64,000 nt of DNA from Phragmites australis (lineage: Eukaryota; Streptophyta; Magnoliopsida; Poales; Poaceae): positions 3,665,501 to 3,729,500 of the forward strand of contig NC_084942.1 in assembly GCF_958298935.1 (NCBI RefSeq), read 5' to 3'. Below, one piece after another: positions 20,509 through 31,800 of the stretch. The position numbers and the translations under genes are program-made. The notes below the pieces were generated by a model. That model saw nothing but the letters and a program-made list of their open reading frames with translations, was not told the DNA's origin and searched no databases. The number at the start of each line of letters is the position of its first letter. Position 1 is the first letter of the stretch.

Positions 20509-23280
20509 TTGACAGAAAACCCCTCTTCAACCTCTCAACCTGCCAACATGACAACGTCTCCAACACGTCCATTTGTTAACGAAGACGGTAAAGTTCTAGT
20601 TTGTATTTGTTTGCTTTTGAAATACAATACAAAAGGAACCACTTTTTACCGTAATGTTCCACAGGTGATGATGAAGCTATATTCGAAGAGGACATGGATG
20701 AGGAGGACTACATGTTCATTGGTCGAGGCACTTTTTGCACCGGTTGCATCTCTTGTTAGTATCATAACACTAAGCGTCCTTTAACCTCTTGATGCTAAAT
20801 CTCTTCAAATGGGGACAATGATGGTGTCGAATTTGATGAAGCTGACGATTCCACTATTATTTCCTCGAGCGTCCCCGATCCGTATGACCACATGTATAGC
20901 AACATACCCCAAAGCACGCATGTGCTTAAGCCCCAACCGAACTATGAATTCTGTGACGCGAAGAAGTTCGAGTGTGAGCCTAAGGGGTTCTACTACCGTA
21001 ACAGAAATATCATTCTATCCAATTCAAATACGCCACCCGAACTTATGAGGCTATGGTCAAGCGCAGATTCGGACGCCAAGCATTTTCGGGACAACATTAG
21101 GTTCTTCAATGGCCATTTCTCATTCACTTCTCTTTACTGTCGCCTTGACATCGAGACCTCCAACATGGCAAGCGGTAGTATCTACACGTTTTGAGCCCAC
21201 GACCAATTGTACCACAACATACATTCATTTGGAACTAATAGCTTGGACCCCCGACATCTAGAGATGTACTTCTATGATGACGACCCAAGTCTAGAGCACC
21301 GGTATCGGTGATGCCATGAGAAGCAATACCGACAAGACCAAGAAGTCATCGCGAGGCTGGTTGGCATACTTCGTGACAACCCATAATCTCAGCATTTCAG
21401 GAGGATGAGACAGGTTGAAGACCTTGAGGATTACCGTGTGACACTAAATCTTGATAATAGGCTCAACCAGAGGACATATAACGTATCGCTCACTTTAGAG
21501 GTGGCAACTGTGTGGGTTGAGGGCAGCGAGCAACGGAAATTTTTTGACTGTAGCGTTATCCTGCGTGGGAACAACAACGAGACGTATGACATCCGGCTGT
21601 ATCATGCGTGCTATGACCCCCTATCATACCCTCTCTTCTTCATGAGAGGTGAGATTGGCTGGCATCCCAATATCCCAAAGTTTGGCGTATCCATGGATGC
21701 GGTTAGGGCGGCTCGTGCGGCTCGTGATAACAATAACGAGGATCCAGGCTAATATTCTCCTTCAATTAATGTTTTTAGCACGGGTTTTGCCTCTGCATTC
21801 GTTTATATCTCACACTAACATTTGTCGTCCTACGCTCTGCGTAGATTCAAATAGCAGGCTGTGCGTCTCTATGAGGGACTACTACTACTACAAATTCCAG
21901 ATGAGGCCAGGGATATTCAACCCGATACTGTTCGGTAAACGTCTTTTCCAATAGTTCGTGGTCGATACTTACATCAAGATCGAGAGTTCGCAGCTAGACT
22001 ACATATGGAATCATCAAAAGGAGATAAGGGCGGACCTCTATCAAAGCTTGGTGGACAGCATTAATGCTGGAGGGAGCAGAGCGGACGCGGTCGGTAAAAG
22101 GATCGTGCTGGCTACATTGTTTATCGGAGGACCTCGAGATAGGAGGCGTCGGTGCATGTATGCTATGGCATTGGTGCGGAAGTACAGGAAGCTGGACGTC
22201 TTCCTCACAATGACCTACAACCCTAACTAGGAAGAGATCACGTGTGAGGTTGAGCATGGCCAGATACCCCAGGATTGTCCAGATCTCGTCGTGCGTGTTT
22301 TTAGTGCGAAGCTCGAGGAACTAAAGAAATAGTTGTTTGAGAAGCACATGCTCGGCAAGGTCCAGGCCTATGTCTATGTTGTGGAGTTCCAGAAGAAGGG
22401 ATTACTGCATGCCCACTTCCTGCTGATCATGCAGGGCAAGTACAAGCTTGTGTGTCTGGAGTAGTATGATTGTATCATCTCTGCCGAGCTCCCGGACAAG
22501 CACAAGTATCCAGAGCTATACAAGATGGTAGTCAAGCACATGATGCATGCCTCTTGTGGCATACTAAACTCATAGTGCCCATGCACAAAGGATCGTGGGT
22601 CATGCAAGAACCATTATCCCCGTCCTTTCAATACGGCCACCATGCAAGGTAATGACTCCTACCCGGTGTACAGGAGACGCGATGACGGTCGTCATGCAAT
22701 GGTTTGGAAATGCCAACTAGATAACAGATGGGTCGTCCCTTACAACCCTTACCTCTTGCGGCTGTTCAATTGTCACATAAATATTGAGGTCCACTCGAGC
22801 ATAAAGGCTGTCAAGTACCTTTTCAAGTACATATACAAGGGCCACGACCGGGCATCCATATCTGTGAACGAGGTCGACAACAATGACATCGACGAGATCA
22901 AGTAGTACAAGGAGGCGAGGTGGGTTACCCCCCAGAAGCCTTGTGGAGGATATACGACTTTGATCTGAGCAAGAACTCTCCACCTGTGATGCAACTACAA
23001 CTTCATCTCCTGAATATGCATATGGTTTCGTACCGAGGGGTGCAGGACATACAGGAGGTGCTCAACCGTGATGATGTCGAGAAGTCAATGCTGACAAAGT
23101 ACTTCGAGACAAACAAAGTCGTATAAGTCGGTACCCGTGACTTCCCCGAGTGGTTTACTTGGCAAACAGGGAAAAATAGAAAATTTTAGCAACCGAAGAA
23201 ACGTGGTGGACAAGTCGGTAGAATTGTGACAACCTATCCGGCCGAGGAGGAACGCTACTACCTTCGGATTCTCCAGAACC
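20509..23280 (+). pseudogene. Helitron Rep (Helitron_like_N, HUH) remnant
   Basis: Successive frames show the Helitron N-terminal region (PPELMRLWSS, HFRDNIRFFNGHFSFTSLY), then Helitron_like_N (TYDIRLYHACYDPLSYPLFF, near 21595), MRDYYYYKFQMRPG and RKLDVFLTMTYNPN. The two-histidine metal motif is intact as GLLHAHFLLIM (about 22408). The tyrosine region is intact as VKYLFKYIYKGHDRAS (about 22810). An intron is plausible at about 20587-20664 (GTAAAG...CCACAG), joining an acidic exon. Internal stops (for example 22228-22230, 22332, 22462) inactivate it. Rep would nick and join DNA ends during rolling-circle transposition. Confidence 0.8.
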
Positions 23281-23289
23281 ACGTGACAA

Positions 23290-25170
23290 GTGACATCCTA
23301 TGAGGACCTAAGGATAGTTGATGGCGAGGTCCTATCGTCCTTCCGTGATGCCGCAAAGAAAAGGGGTCTGATTGAGGTAGACAATACGCTAGATGAGTGC
23401 CTCACGGAGGCTAAGTTGTTCCAGATGCTATCGTCGCCCCGAAGGCTCTTTGCAACAATATTGGTATTTTGTGAGCCCAGCGACGTGCGTGGCCTTTGGA
23501 ACATTCACCTTGAGGCAACGTCGAATGACTACCGTCGCACCGATCAATGCACACACACGGCCGAGCAGAAGGTTTTGATAGATATCAGGAACATGCTGCA
23601 GGCGATGGGGAAGGATATAAGATTGTTCCCTCTTCTTGAGATCGATGCGGCACTTGACATGGAAAACGGTGTGCCGTGGGAGATATTCGAGGAGTCTATG
23701 ATCAGTGTGGACCATGAGCACACATCCTTATCTGACTCCCTCAATGTCGAGTAGAGGGTCGCCTACGACGAGATTCTAGCCGCGGTTGATAGCGGTGAAG
23801 GAGGCATATTCTTCGTTGATGGCCCAGGAGGCATGGGAAAGACTTTTCTTTACAAGACACTGCTTTCTATGGTCCGCGGCCAGGGGAAGATCGTCGTGGC
23901 GATGTCTACGTTTGGTGTTGCCGCTTCTATAATGCCCAGAGGAAGAACCGTGCACTCGCGATTCAAGATACCTCTGACCATTGATGATGGGGGTCGCTGT
24001 AGTTTCACAAAGCAGAGTGGGACGGGCAAGCTTCTACATGCGACGTCACTGATTATGTGGGATGGAACCTCCATGACTAAGAGGCATGCAATGGAGGCCT
24101 TGGACAACAGCATGCGCGACATAATGCGCCGGCCAGATGTCCTGTTTGGCGGGAAGACAGTTGTGTTTGGTGGTGACTTTAGACAGGTCCTCCCTGTTGT
24201 CCAAAAGAGATCAAGGTCTTAGGTAGTTGATTCGACGTTGCGCAGGTCCTACCTGTGGGAGTGCATACGACACCTAAGGCTCATGCGTAACATGAGGGCT
24301 TAGAGCAACCCATGGTTTGCGGAATACCTACTGCGCATCGATAATGGCACCGAGGAGGCTGATGGCGATGGCAACATATGACTTCCTGATGATATATGCG
24401 TGCTGTATACAGGAAAGGACGCAGACCTCGATAAACTTATAGATAGCATGTTTTCGATGCTTGACGCTAACCTAGCTGACACAAACTACATCACGTCGAG
24501 AGCCATCCTATCCACACGAAACGAGTACATGGATACGATTAACATGAAGATGATTGGTCATTTCTGGGGGGGGGGGTGGGGGCGGGGGGGATGAGATGGT
24601 GTATCATAGCTTTGATCGCGCTGAAGATGACCCCCACAACTACTACCCCCGGAATTCCTTAACTCTCTGACCCCAAACGGGCTGCCTCCGCATGTGCTGA
24701 AGCTCAAGGTTAACTGTCTTGTCATACTGCTCAGAAACATTGACCCCGCCAATGGACTTTGCAACAGGACAAGGCTTGTTGTTCGAGGGTTCCAAAGAAA
24801 TGCTACTGACGCAGAGATTGTGCTCGGGCAGCATGCTGGGAAAAGGATTTTCCTGCCTCATATCCCCCTATGTCCCTTAGATGATGAGATGTTCCCTTTC
24901 TGGTTCAAGCGGAAGCAGTTTTCTGTTAGGCTCAACTTCACCATGACAATCAACAAGGCACAGGGACCGACCATCCCGAATGTCGGCGTGCACCTTCCCC
25001 AGCCAATGTTCTCTTATGGCCAGCTATACATCGCGCTATCTAGAGATACAGCCAGAAGGAACATTAAGATCCTCGCCACCCCGGATGAAGGTAAGAAAAA
25101 GGAGAAGCGCTCAAAGCAGAGTGGGACATGCACTAAGAACATCGTCTACAAAGAGGTCCTCACACAGTAG
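23290..25170 (+). pseudogene. Helitron Pif1-like helicase remnant
   Basis: A region before the helicase (23290-23754) matches the linker seen in plant Helitrons (LRIVDGEVLSSFRDAAKKRG). The helicase begins near 23755 and has Walker A GPGGMGKT (about 23822-23845). The Walker B box reads LIMWDGTSM, where the family has D-E, so the catalytic glutamate is lost. It continues with FGGDFRQVLPVV, and the C-terminal part (24694-25170) has NFTMTINKAQG and YIALSRDTARR. A G-rich tract (24566-24590) and several stops break the frame. Helicase would unwind DNA during transposition. Confidence 0.85.
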
Positions 25171-25548
25171 CATGAATCTCCTTTCCTTATGTTTTTATGG
25201 GTGTTTAGTGTATACTCGAATAAATATGTAAACTTGGTTGTACGGCAGTATGTTATCTGGTGTTCAGAATGTGTTTACAGTGCTTCAATAATATTAACAA
25301 TGTTATTGCTTGAAAGATACTTCGACAATGATGGCGGGTTTTAGAGGAGTCAACAAATGAGCAGCCGATCTGCCATGTGGTAGCACAGGGAATCACTCCT
25401 TAGATCCATTAATGTAAGTAATATCTATCCATATACTTGATGTCATCTTATGAAAATTTTGTTTCGTTACAATGCATGGGCACTTAACTAGTCAAATATG
25501 ACACTCAACTAGTCAAATAGGACAATATGTAGACTTCTAAGCATATAA

Positions 25549-26222
25549 AATGGTGACTCAAGTCACTGAGGCATGTAGTAGAGATGGGTATAATCGATGT
25601 GGATTATATTTAGTCTGAAAGAAATCTTGCAGATCCTTTCACAAAAGGAATGGCTAAAGCATTCATTCAGGCATCATCAAGAGGGATGGGATTACTACCC
25701 ACTGTCAAGGTTCACATCTGCAGTAACTTATTCTAGGAGATTGGAGATCCCATGAATTAGGCTCTAGGAAAACAAACTGTGTGGATAAAAGAGCAAATCA
25801 ATCTCATTTTCTCTTTGCTCTTCTGTAGGAGAGGGTGAGTCGTTGGCTCTTTAATGAATTCAGTGTTGAATGGCAATAGATGTCGTTCTACAGGACATCT
25901 AGGAGAATTCACCTATATGAGAGTGATTGTATGGTCGCAATCATAGAGAATAGGGATACTTCTCTGTGTGGCACTCATGAATTAAGATACATGAACATGA
26001 CCATAACATCCAACCCGAGAGCTGAAAGCAAGACTGCCTCGTACATGGTGCTATATGAATGGAGGTCCGCACACCAAGGTGGAGGATCAAGGTTATGTCC
26101 TCTTCTACCTGTGTGGGCTGAAGTTTGTGTGGATCAGTAGTGTATTCAAACTCGAAAGGTACATGTTACTTAAAACCTGTATATAAAACCAGTTTTTCCA
26201 ACATCAAAATTTTGGTGGGGAT
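25549..26222 (+). pseudogene. 3' end of a Ty1/Copia pol plus downstream region
   Basis: Starting shortly after the Helitron end, the sequence reads the last part of Copia RNase H (SERNLADPFTKGMAK, then GMGLLP and GDPMN), with stops. A noncoding part follows, then a purine-rich tract TTTTGGTGGGGA directly before TGTTGTTATTTGATT, which is the usual polypurine tract and LTR start. Everything upstream of this Copia element is missing, so the Helitron end or another break truncates it. Confidence 0.65.
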
Positions 26223-26532
26223 TGTTGTTATTTGATTAAATTTTAATGTTGATTTTTCTCTTCATGGGCCAATCATTTTGCTCCTCTATTCGGCCCAAAA
26301 ATGAATTTGGCCCAGGCTCACTGGCAGCCCCATCTATCAGCTGGGAAGGAGCTAATCCAAGGGTTGTGGACGAAGGAGAGCGGACTGAAGGCATAGTTGC
26401 ATAGATGGAGAGGGAGGACCTTGAGCACCAGCAACTTCCTGATGAGACTCTTCGGACGAAGAGAGTGGTTTGCATGTCCATGCGGAGTGAAACAATGAAA
26501 ATTTTGCAAACCTAGTTGTGAACAAAGGGTTA
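26223..26532 (+). repeat. Probable partial Copia LTR
   Basis: Begins TGTTGTTATTTG right after the polypurine tract of the Copia fragment. No CA end, second LTR or target duplication is visible, and the MULE remnant starts just beyond, so its right border is uncertain. Confidence 0.4.
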
Positions 26533-26759
26533 TGGAGTGTTTGGTTTGAGGGATAAACTCATCCTAGATGGGATGGTCTATCATGGGTTCATCTCATCAA
26601 TTTTGGTGGGATGATACCATCCATCATATTTACACTAGTCATGTACTTGTTTGAGGAATGAGGTGGTGATGGATCAACTTATTCCATTCCTCAAACCAAA
26701 CATGTGGGTTAAGAATGAGATGGTGATATATCTTGCCATTCCTTAAACCAAACACTCTA
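26533..26759. mobile_element. Tourist-like (PIF/Harbinger) MITE
   Basis: 227 bp flanked by TTA (26530-26532 and 26760-26762). The termini are inverted repeats: GAGTGTTTGGTTTGAGG on the left and CCTTAAACCAAACACTC on the right. A second internal inverted pair (GGAATGAG / CTCATTCC-like) lies in the middle. There is no coding capacity. It sits immediately before the first conserved residues of the MULE transposase remnant. Confidence 0.85.
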
Positions 26760-26762
26760 TTA

Positions 26763-27785
26763 AGGTGTCGTGGGAGTACCACCAGAATGAGGTGTCACTA
26801 GGAGCCATGTACCCAATCAAAGAGGTTGTTATGAATGATGTGAAGTATTGTGTACTATCTCTTAAGAAGTCATTAAAAATTGTTAAGTATAGCATGAAGG
26901 AGTACAATGAAATGTGTGATGCCAAATTGCCCATTACGGGTGCACGCTTACAAGAGAAAGTGGAATGATCAATGAAAATGCTTGATGGTGATGAAGCATA
27001 CATGCAAGCTAGAAGAACTAGAGAAATCCCACGAGAACCTTTCATCCAGTTTTGTTGCAACTTACATATACCCATGGATTGTGGACAACAAACACTATGA
27101 GCCAAGATCCATAATTTGAACCATATATGAGGACTTTCAGTGCTATAAGCTATGTGAAGGTTTGGAGGGCAGAAGACGCTGGAGATGAGGTTCGGACCAT
27201 TGGAGGCATCTTATGAAAATCTCCCACGCTTTCTAAGTACCATTGCTGCAAGAAACCCTGAAACTTACCATGACATAAAGGATTACTCCGATCCAAAAGT
27301 GCCTAGCAAGTTTATACTTCAGCAAGCATTCTTTGCTCTGGGACCATGCATAAATGCTTTTAGGCATTGCCGACCTATCCTTGTACATGAACGGTGGTGC
27401 ATTCTTTACAAGCAAATATAGAGGGCAGATAGTGACTATAATTAGAGTAGATAGAAACAACCAAGTGTTACTAGTGGCCATTGCCTTTGTGGAGAGTGAG
27501 AACATATGCAGCTGGTAATGATTCCTCGAGCGTGTGAAGCTTGTAGCAGTGCAAGGCCGCCCTAATGTATGTATTTGTTATACATGACCGTCATGCAATG
27601 TTGTTGTAGGTGATCTTGGATATTTAATATGGTTCTGTTCAGCGTGAGGTGCTGGCGTGGTGGTCCGATCTATAGAGCAGGTGGTGCATGAGGCACTTGA
27701 GTGCTAAACACCTTTTGCTTTGCAGTCAGAACCAGCAAAGAAGTTCAACGCTATGTGAGAAAGACTAGATGAACTGACAAGAAAT
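26763..27785 (+). pseudogene. MULE (MuDR-type) transposase remnant
   Basis: The first frame (26765-26968) matches the MuDR N-terminal domain (EVSLGAMYPIKE...VLSLKKSLKIVKYS). The next (27185-27421) matches the region leading to the catalytic core (SYENLPRFLSTIAARNPETY, FFALGPCINAFRHCRP). Further on, the readable pieces GQI..., FAFVESEN, FLERVKL and HDRHA, then RWCMRHL and QNQQ, follow the DDE core in the family order. Stops and frame shifts occur throughout. The terminal inverted repeats are not recognised. A live protein would cut and paste Mutator-like elements. Confidence 0.8.
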
Positions 27786-29300
27786 CAAGTTTACGCACTA
27801 TCGAGTAGGGTAGTGATTATGACGTGACATTTGTACTCGACTATACCCTACGCGTGATGTATTTCCTCATTTCATCTACCAATACGACTGTCGGGTTATA
27901 AGTAAAAACACTTCCTCGAAAACTACAACTCGGAGTATGGTCATGATGGTAGACTAAAAAAACTTTCGAACTTTTTTCTTCTAAACTTATATTCGTAAAT
28001 TACAACTAATTACAACTCCAAAGTGTAAAGATAACTTCCTCGGAGTATGGTTGTGATACTGGGCTATAAGAATTTGAGATAAAATGGATTGCTAAAATTA
28101 AAATTTCAATGTTGTACAAATCACTCAAACAAAACTTGTACAATTTTTTTTTTAAAAAAAACTGTCGCTCGAGGAGTGACGATAAGAGCTTGTCGCCCCT
28201 CTGATGGGCCCTAGGATCTTGTCTCCCCTCTACTGGACTCACCCTACTACTGGGCGATTGTTATCTGTTGCCGTGGGCGACAGGCTCCAGGTTAGCTCCA
28301 CCTAGGATGCAATGCATGCCAACTCGGAACCTATCGCCTGACTAGTGGGCGATTGGATGCTATCGTTCTTAAGTCATAGGTTTTATAAAAGTCACCTATT
28401 ATGTGAGCAACAAGCGCCTACTCCTGTCAATTTAAAAAATGAATGTCAATATTTTGTTTTTAAAATGTATTAATTGAAATTTTCTATTCTTGATGGAATT
28501 TTAAAAAAAGGGCCGCACCAAGACCGCTGTGCCCGGGCTGGCCCGGTAGGCACGGGGCCTCACGGGTCGTGCCATGGGCCGAGCCTCTGACACACAGGCC
28601 GACATGGCACGGCCTGGTTATATAGTCAGACCTAACAGGCCGTGTCTAGGTGTGCCTGTACCGAACTGGCCCGTCAGGCCCACTTAGCCAGAACTAGTTA
28701 CAGTGCACAGGTGGTGGTCTTTCGTCCTCTAAAAAAAAAAGTTTGTGGGCTTTAGGACCGCAAAGTAAGCCTGACCCAAGCCCAAAACATCATTTAAAAA
28801 AAAATTGGCGACAATTTTGGAAAGGTTGTTACAGTGCATGTGTTGCATGTCTATTGCTAGCTCTTTAGAAAACTGGCAATTTATCGAAGAATTTTTTTGA
28901 AAAAAGGATATCGAGTGTTTGAATACTGGGGAGTGTATATATCTACACAAACGTCTAGCAGAGCCTCAGTGAACTGGCAGTTGAGGTGCGTGGATCCCTT
29001 GCCTGCCTTGTACTACTCATGAAAGCAACAGGAAGATAATGCATGCTACCGTGGCAGCAGGTCATCAACCAAAAACCACCTCACGCTCCAATAGTTCACC
29101 CCGGCGAGTCCACCGAATTTTCCGAGACATAACTATTATATCAGCTGGCATAAGCATCTTCAATCCTTTGCTGCCAAGAATCGAAGCTTCTCCCTTTACA
29201 GCCACCTCCTGCAACGTCCCTGCGTTGTGCTCATGTTCGCTTGGAGCTTCTGCTTCAAGCTTGGCACATTGCTGCACTGGTAGGTTCGGCTGGCCCTGCT
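27786..29300. other. Intergenic, repeat-like; promoter of the next gene at its end
   Basis: No gene is supported. About 28530-28690 is a GC-rich patch of GGCCC/GGCCGTG words (GGCCGTGTC, GGCACGGGG and inverses), of the type found near ends of grass transposons. About 28150-28370 repeats GGGCGAT/GGGCGACAGG words. The last 300 bases precede the secreted-protein gene. Confidence 0.4.
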
Positions 29301-29308
29301 TTATATAA
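29301..29308 (+). promoter_or_regulatory. TATA box of the secreted-protein gene
   Basis: TTATATAA lies 91 bases before the ATG at 29392. It gives a predicted start near 29335 and a 5' UTR of about 60-85 bases. Confidence 0.6.
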
Positions 29309-29391
29309 CAATAACAACTCCGGTCCTGCACACAAGTGCTGCAGGAATCTCATTCTCACAAGTAGACAACCACGCCGGTCGCGCACATCGC

Positions 29392-29829
29392 ATGGTGAGG
29401 TCTCCGTTCCGTGTGGCGATGGAGGGAGGAGGAAGAGCGCTGTGGCTGGCGTTGCTGGTGTCTTGGATCGCGGTGTCCTTCAACGGCGAGGCTGCGATGG
29501 CCTCCGACGCCCAGCCGGCGACGGCCGGAGCCGGGCAGGACACGAACGTGCTGTGCGTCAGCAAGTGCGGGACGTGCCCCACGGTGTGCTCGTCGCCCCC
29601 GCCGCCGTCGGAGGGGGGATACCCACCACCGTCGTCAGCGAAGGGCGGCAGCGGCAGCTATTCTTCGCCGTCGGCTCCTCCGTCGCCGCCGGGCCAGGGC
29701 AAGGGAGGGCGGCCCAGCAGCTACTACTACTTCTTCACCGCCGGGAGCAGCCGGACCAGCTGCGCCGGGTCGAGTATCTACGTGTTGGTGTTCTTGGTGT
29801 TGGTGTCTCTTGCTGCAAACTTCCAGTGA
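29392..29829 (+). CDS. Small secreted Pro/Ser-rich protein, probably GPI-anchored
   Basis: Single exon of 145 residues from the first ATG; a second ATG at 29419 gives a cleaner signal peptide and may be the true start. It has an N-terminal hydrophobic signal (LWLALLVSWIAVSF), a cysteine cluster LCVSKCGTCPTVC, and a low-complexity P/S/G/Y region with PPPP and SPPS motifs of the hydroxyproline-rich type (about 66-105). A YYYFF patch and a hydrophobic C-terminal tail (IYVLVFLVLVSLAANF) fit a GPI-attachment signal. Similar small extensin-like proteins of unknown function occur widely in plants. It is probably at the cell surface or wall. The coding region is GC-rich, unlike its AT-rich flanks. 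The overlapping frames on the same strand are shadows. Confidence 0.75.
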   Translation: MVRSPFRVAMEGGGRALWLALLVSWIAVSFNGEAAMASDAQPATAGAGQDTNVLCVSKCGTCPTVCSSPPPPSEGGYPPPSSAKGGSGSYSSPSAPPSPPGQGKGGRPSSYYYFFTAGSSRTSCAGSSIYVLVFLVLVSLAANFQ

Positions 29830-29922
29830 CGTGTTTCCTAGGCGTGTTTTCTGAGGTTCTCCCGGGCCTGCTGTTTAATAATCCGCATGTTCATTTTGTC
29901 ACCAACAACTGCTAAACTATTG

Positions 29923-30045
29923 CAGCGATGTTACGACGAGCAGCTCTCGCCTTATGTTGCTGGTGATGCGTCCTTGATGCCACCGGCGATGGGCGAGCCT
30001 CGAAGGCACGCCTCGTACACGCAGGTACGGCCTGCAGCATACTGA
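29923..30045 (+). repeat. Direct repeat copy A downstream of the secreted-protein gene
   Basis: CAGCGATGTT, ACGAGCAGCTCT, GCCTT and later GCACGCCT..GTACA.GCAG recur in the same order at 30936-31065, about 1 kb away, with small indels. Confidence 0.6.
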
Positions 30046-30378
30046 CACCAAGTGTTTGGTCCCGAAGGCTGAAACGGAATAGGCCCACGGGGATTTGGAG
30101 CTGTTCGAATTTTGTCTCAATAAGTTAAGCTAAGATTTGGTTAGATGTCAAATCAAAGTAGTATTAATTTTGATCGTTAAAATAGTATTTGATTTGAGTG
30201 TAAGTTAAATTTTGGTCGGATAAATTTTTTGATGGAGTATTTGGCCATCCGAGATTTGTTCAAAATACTATAAAATTTTTTGGTTGGTCAAATATTTGTA
30301 GAACATAATTAAATTTTAGTCTCAAATTAAACGGAGGCTAAATTTTTAGAGCACAGCTAAAATTTAACTTGACTTCCA

Positions 30379-30823
30379 TTAGCCCCTAACCAAACAGCCC
30401 AATAATATTTGCTGGATGTTCATGTTAATGAAATAGAATAGATATCGTGAGTGCCCGTCTTTGAGCTCAACATAGGGTAGGGTGAATTCACCCGATTGTG
30501 AATCCAGAGCTAATGGGAAGAGGTCCCTCCTCTTCTCTTTCTCTTTCTCTTTTTTCTTTTTTTTTTTCTTCTCCTCCTCCTTCACCCCTTGTGGCCGGGT
30601 TGAAGTAAGTCTTGCTGTTGGTGGAGAACAACACTTAGGATTAGAATTTCGCTGAAATTTTACGAATTTTGAGGGTTTCGGAGGGGCCTTGCAGACGGAT
30701 TTGAACCTCACCAGGGATTCCACAGGCAGCCGGATCAAGATCTCCAACACGATCCCGTCTAACTCTCTTCCTCTTTCTCCTGTTGGCCGTCTTCAAGTCC
30801 ATTGCGCCAAGTACATCCAGCAA
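30379..30823 (-). pseudogene. F-box protein remnant
   Basis: On the minus strand a start-like segment (MDLKTANRRKRKR) is followed, one frame shift later, by an F-box core ending LPVESLVRFKSVCKA (about 30680-30750). The reading then runs into an unrelated AATTTCAGCGAAATT-type repeat and a K/E-rich low-complexity tract from a CT-rich stretch (30520-30580). Intact F-box proteins of this type are about 350-450 residues and bind SKP1 in SCF ubiquitin ligases. Here only the F-box N-terminal part is recognisable. Confidence 0.55.
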
Positions 30824-30935
30824 GAAATTGACAATGATTTATGTAGGATCGGTTAATCGGGCGGCCAGCAGACAGCAGCTGTGAAGAACCAGTCTCAAAT
30901 TGACCTGTCTATTTTGCAAACGAATGTTTACTTTA

Positions 30936-31065
30936 CAGCGATGTTCATTACGAGCAGCTCTTGCCTTGTAATTGCTCGTGATACTGTCCACTGGTGCGTG
31001 CCTGTTGAGATTTCTGCACCGCGAGACCGAACGCACGCCTTGTACATGCAGTGGCTCAGTGGTTT
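30936..31065 (+). repeat. Direct repeat copy B
   Basis: Partner of 29923-30045. The F-box remnant and a possible MITE lie between the copies. Confidence 0.6.
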
Positions 31066-31411
31066 GGCTGAAAAATGCAGCAAGAATGCGACATGTTGTC
31101 AGCAAGATGGTTTGGCGAGCATAATTGTGTAGGCATGCAGTAGGCACGTGCTATGTAAGCACACCGATGCCTGCGTGAGCAGAGCACAACTATACACGGA
31201 AAGCACCTATCTACTCCATCTTGAATCGTCTCAACGTGCATCAACAGATTGATATGGCAACGGGTCAAATCGGGTGTGAACGAAGCAAATCCGTAAGATC
31301 TGAATCGGGTTATTCGACCCGTGCCCGTGAAAGGTGACAGGCAGAATTCTATGACCATGCCTGTGCCCGTCGGGTACCCGAAACCCACGGGTCGCCCGCG
31401 GGATGGCCGCT

Positions 31412-31800
31412 AGCTCATGGCGCAGTCGTGTGGCGGCGGCGGCCGGCTTGAGGCGAGCCGTGGTCATGCGACGGTGGCGGTCGGCTTGAGGCGAGTCGCG
31501 GCCGTGCGATGGCGGCAGCAGCTGACTGGAGGTGAGGCACGGCGGTGGCGGTCGGCTTGAGGCGAGTTGCGGCCGTGCGATGGCGGCAGCAGCTGACTAG
31601 AGGTGAGGCGCGGCGGTGGCGGTCGGCTTGAGGCGAGTCGCGACTGGGCGATGGCGGCAGCAGCCGACTGGAGATGAGGTGCAGTGACGACGGCCGACCA
31701 GAGGCAAGGCACGGTCGTGTGGTGGCGGCGACAGCGACCGACCGGTGGTAAGGCAAGGCCGTGCGATGGAGGTGGCGGCCAACCGAGGGCGGGGTGATGC
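31412..31800. repeat. GC-rich minisatellite, unit about 71 bp
   Basis: TCGGCTTGAGGCGAG recurs at about 31481, 31552 and 31623, a 71-base period. A degenerate copy lies before and others after. Each unit also contains GGCGATGGCGGCAGCAGC or a variant. Flanking DNA (31280-31400) has GGGTACCCG/GACCCGTGCCCG words common at ends of some grass hAT-type elements. The long Pro/His/Arg-rich minus frames across it come from the repeat and are not genes. Confidence 0.75.

Larger units (their letters stand above)
20500..25491 (+). mobile_element. Decayed autonomous Helitron
   Basis: Rep (HUH endonuclease) and Pif1-like helicase sequences follow one another on the plus strand, the arrangement of rolling-circle Helitrons. 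The 3' end is proposed at 25491: the sequence ...ACAATGCATGGGCACTTAACTAG followed by T resembles the grass Helitron terminus (short GC-rich hairpin region, then CTRR, with T next). I could not find a convincing TC start. It may lie near 20,000-20,500, or upstream of the NET1 and XCT fragments if those are captured cargo. Many stops and frame changes mean it is not autonomous now. Confidence 0.8.

Noticed and set aside
30102..30401. Possible MITE with GGAGCTGTTCG / CCAAACAGCCC ends
   Set aside because: The ends match weakly and no target duplication is visible.
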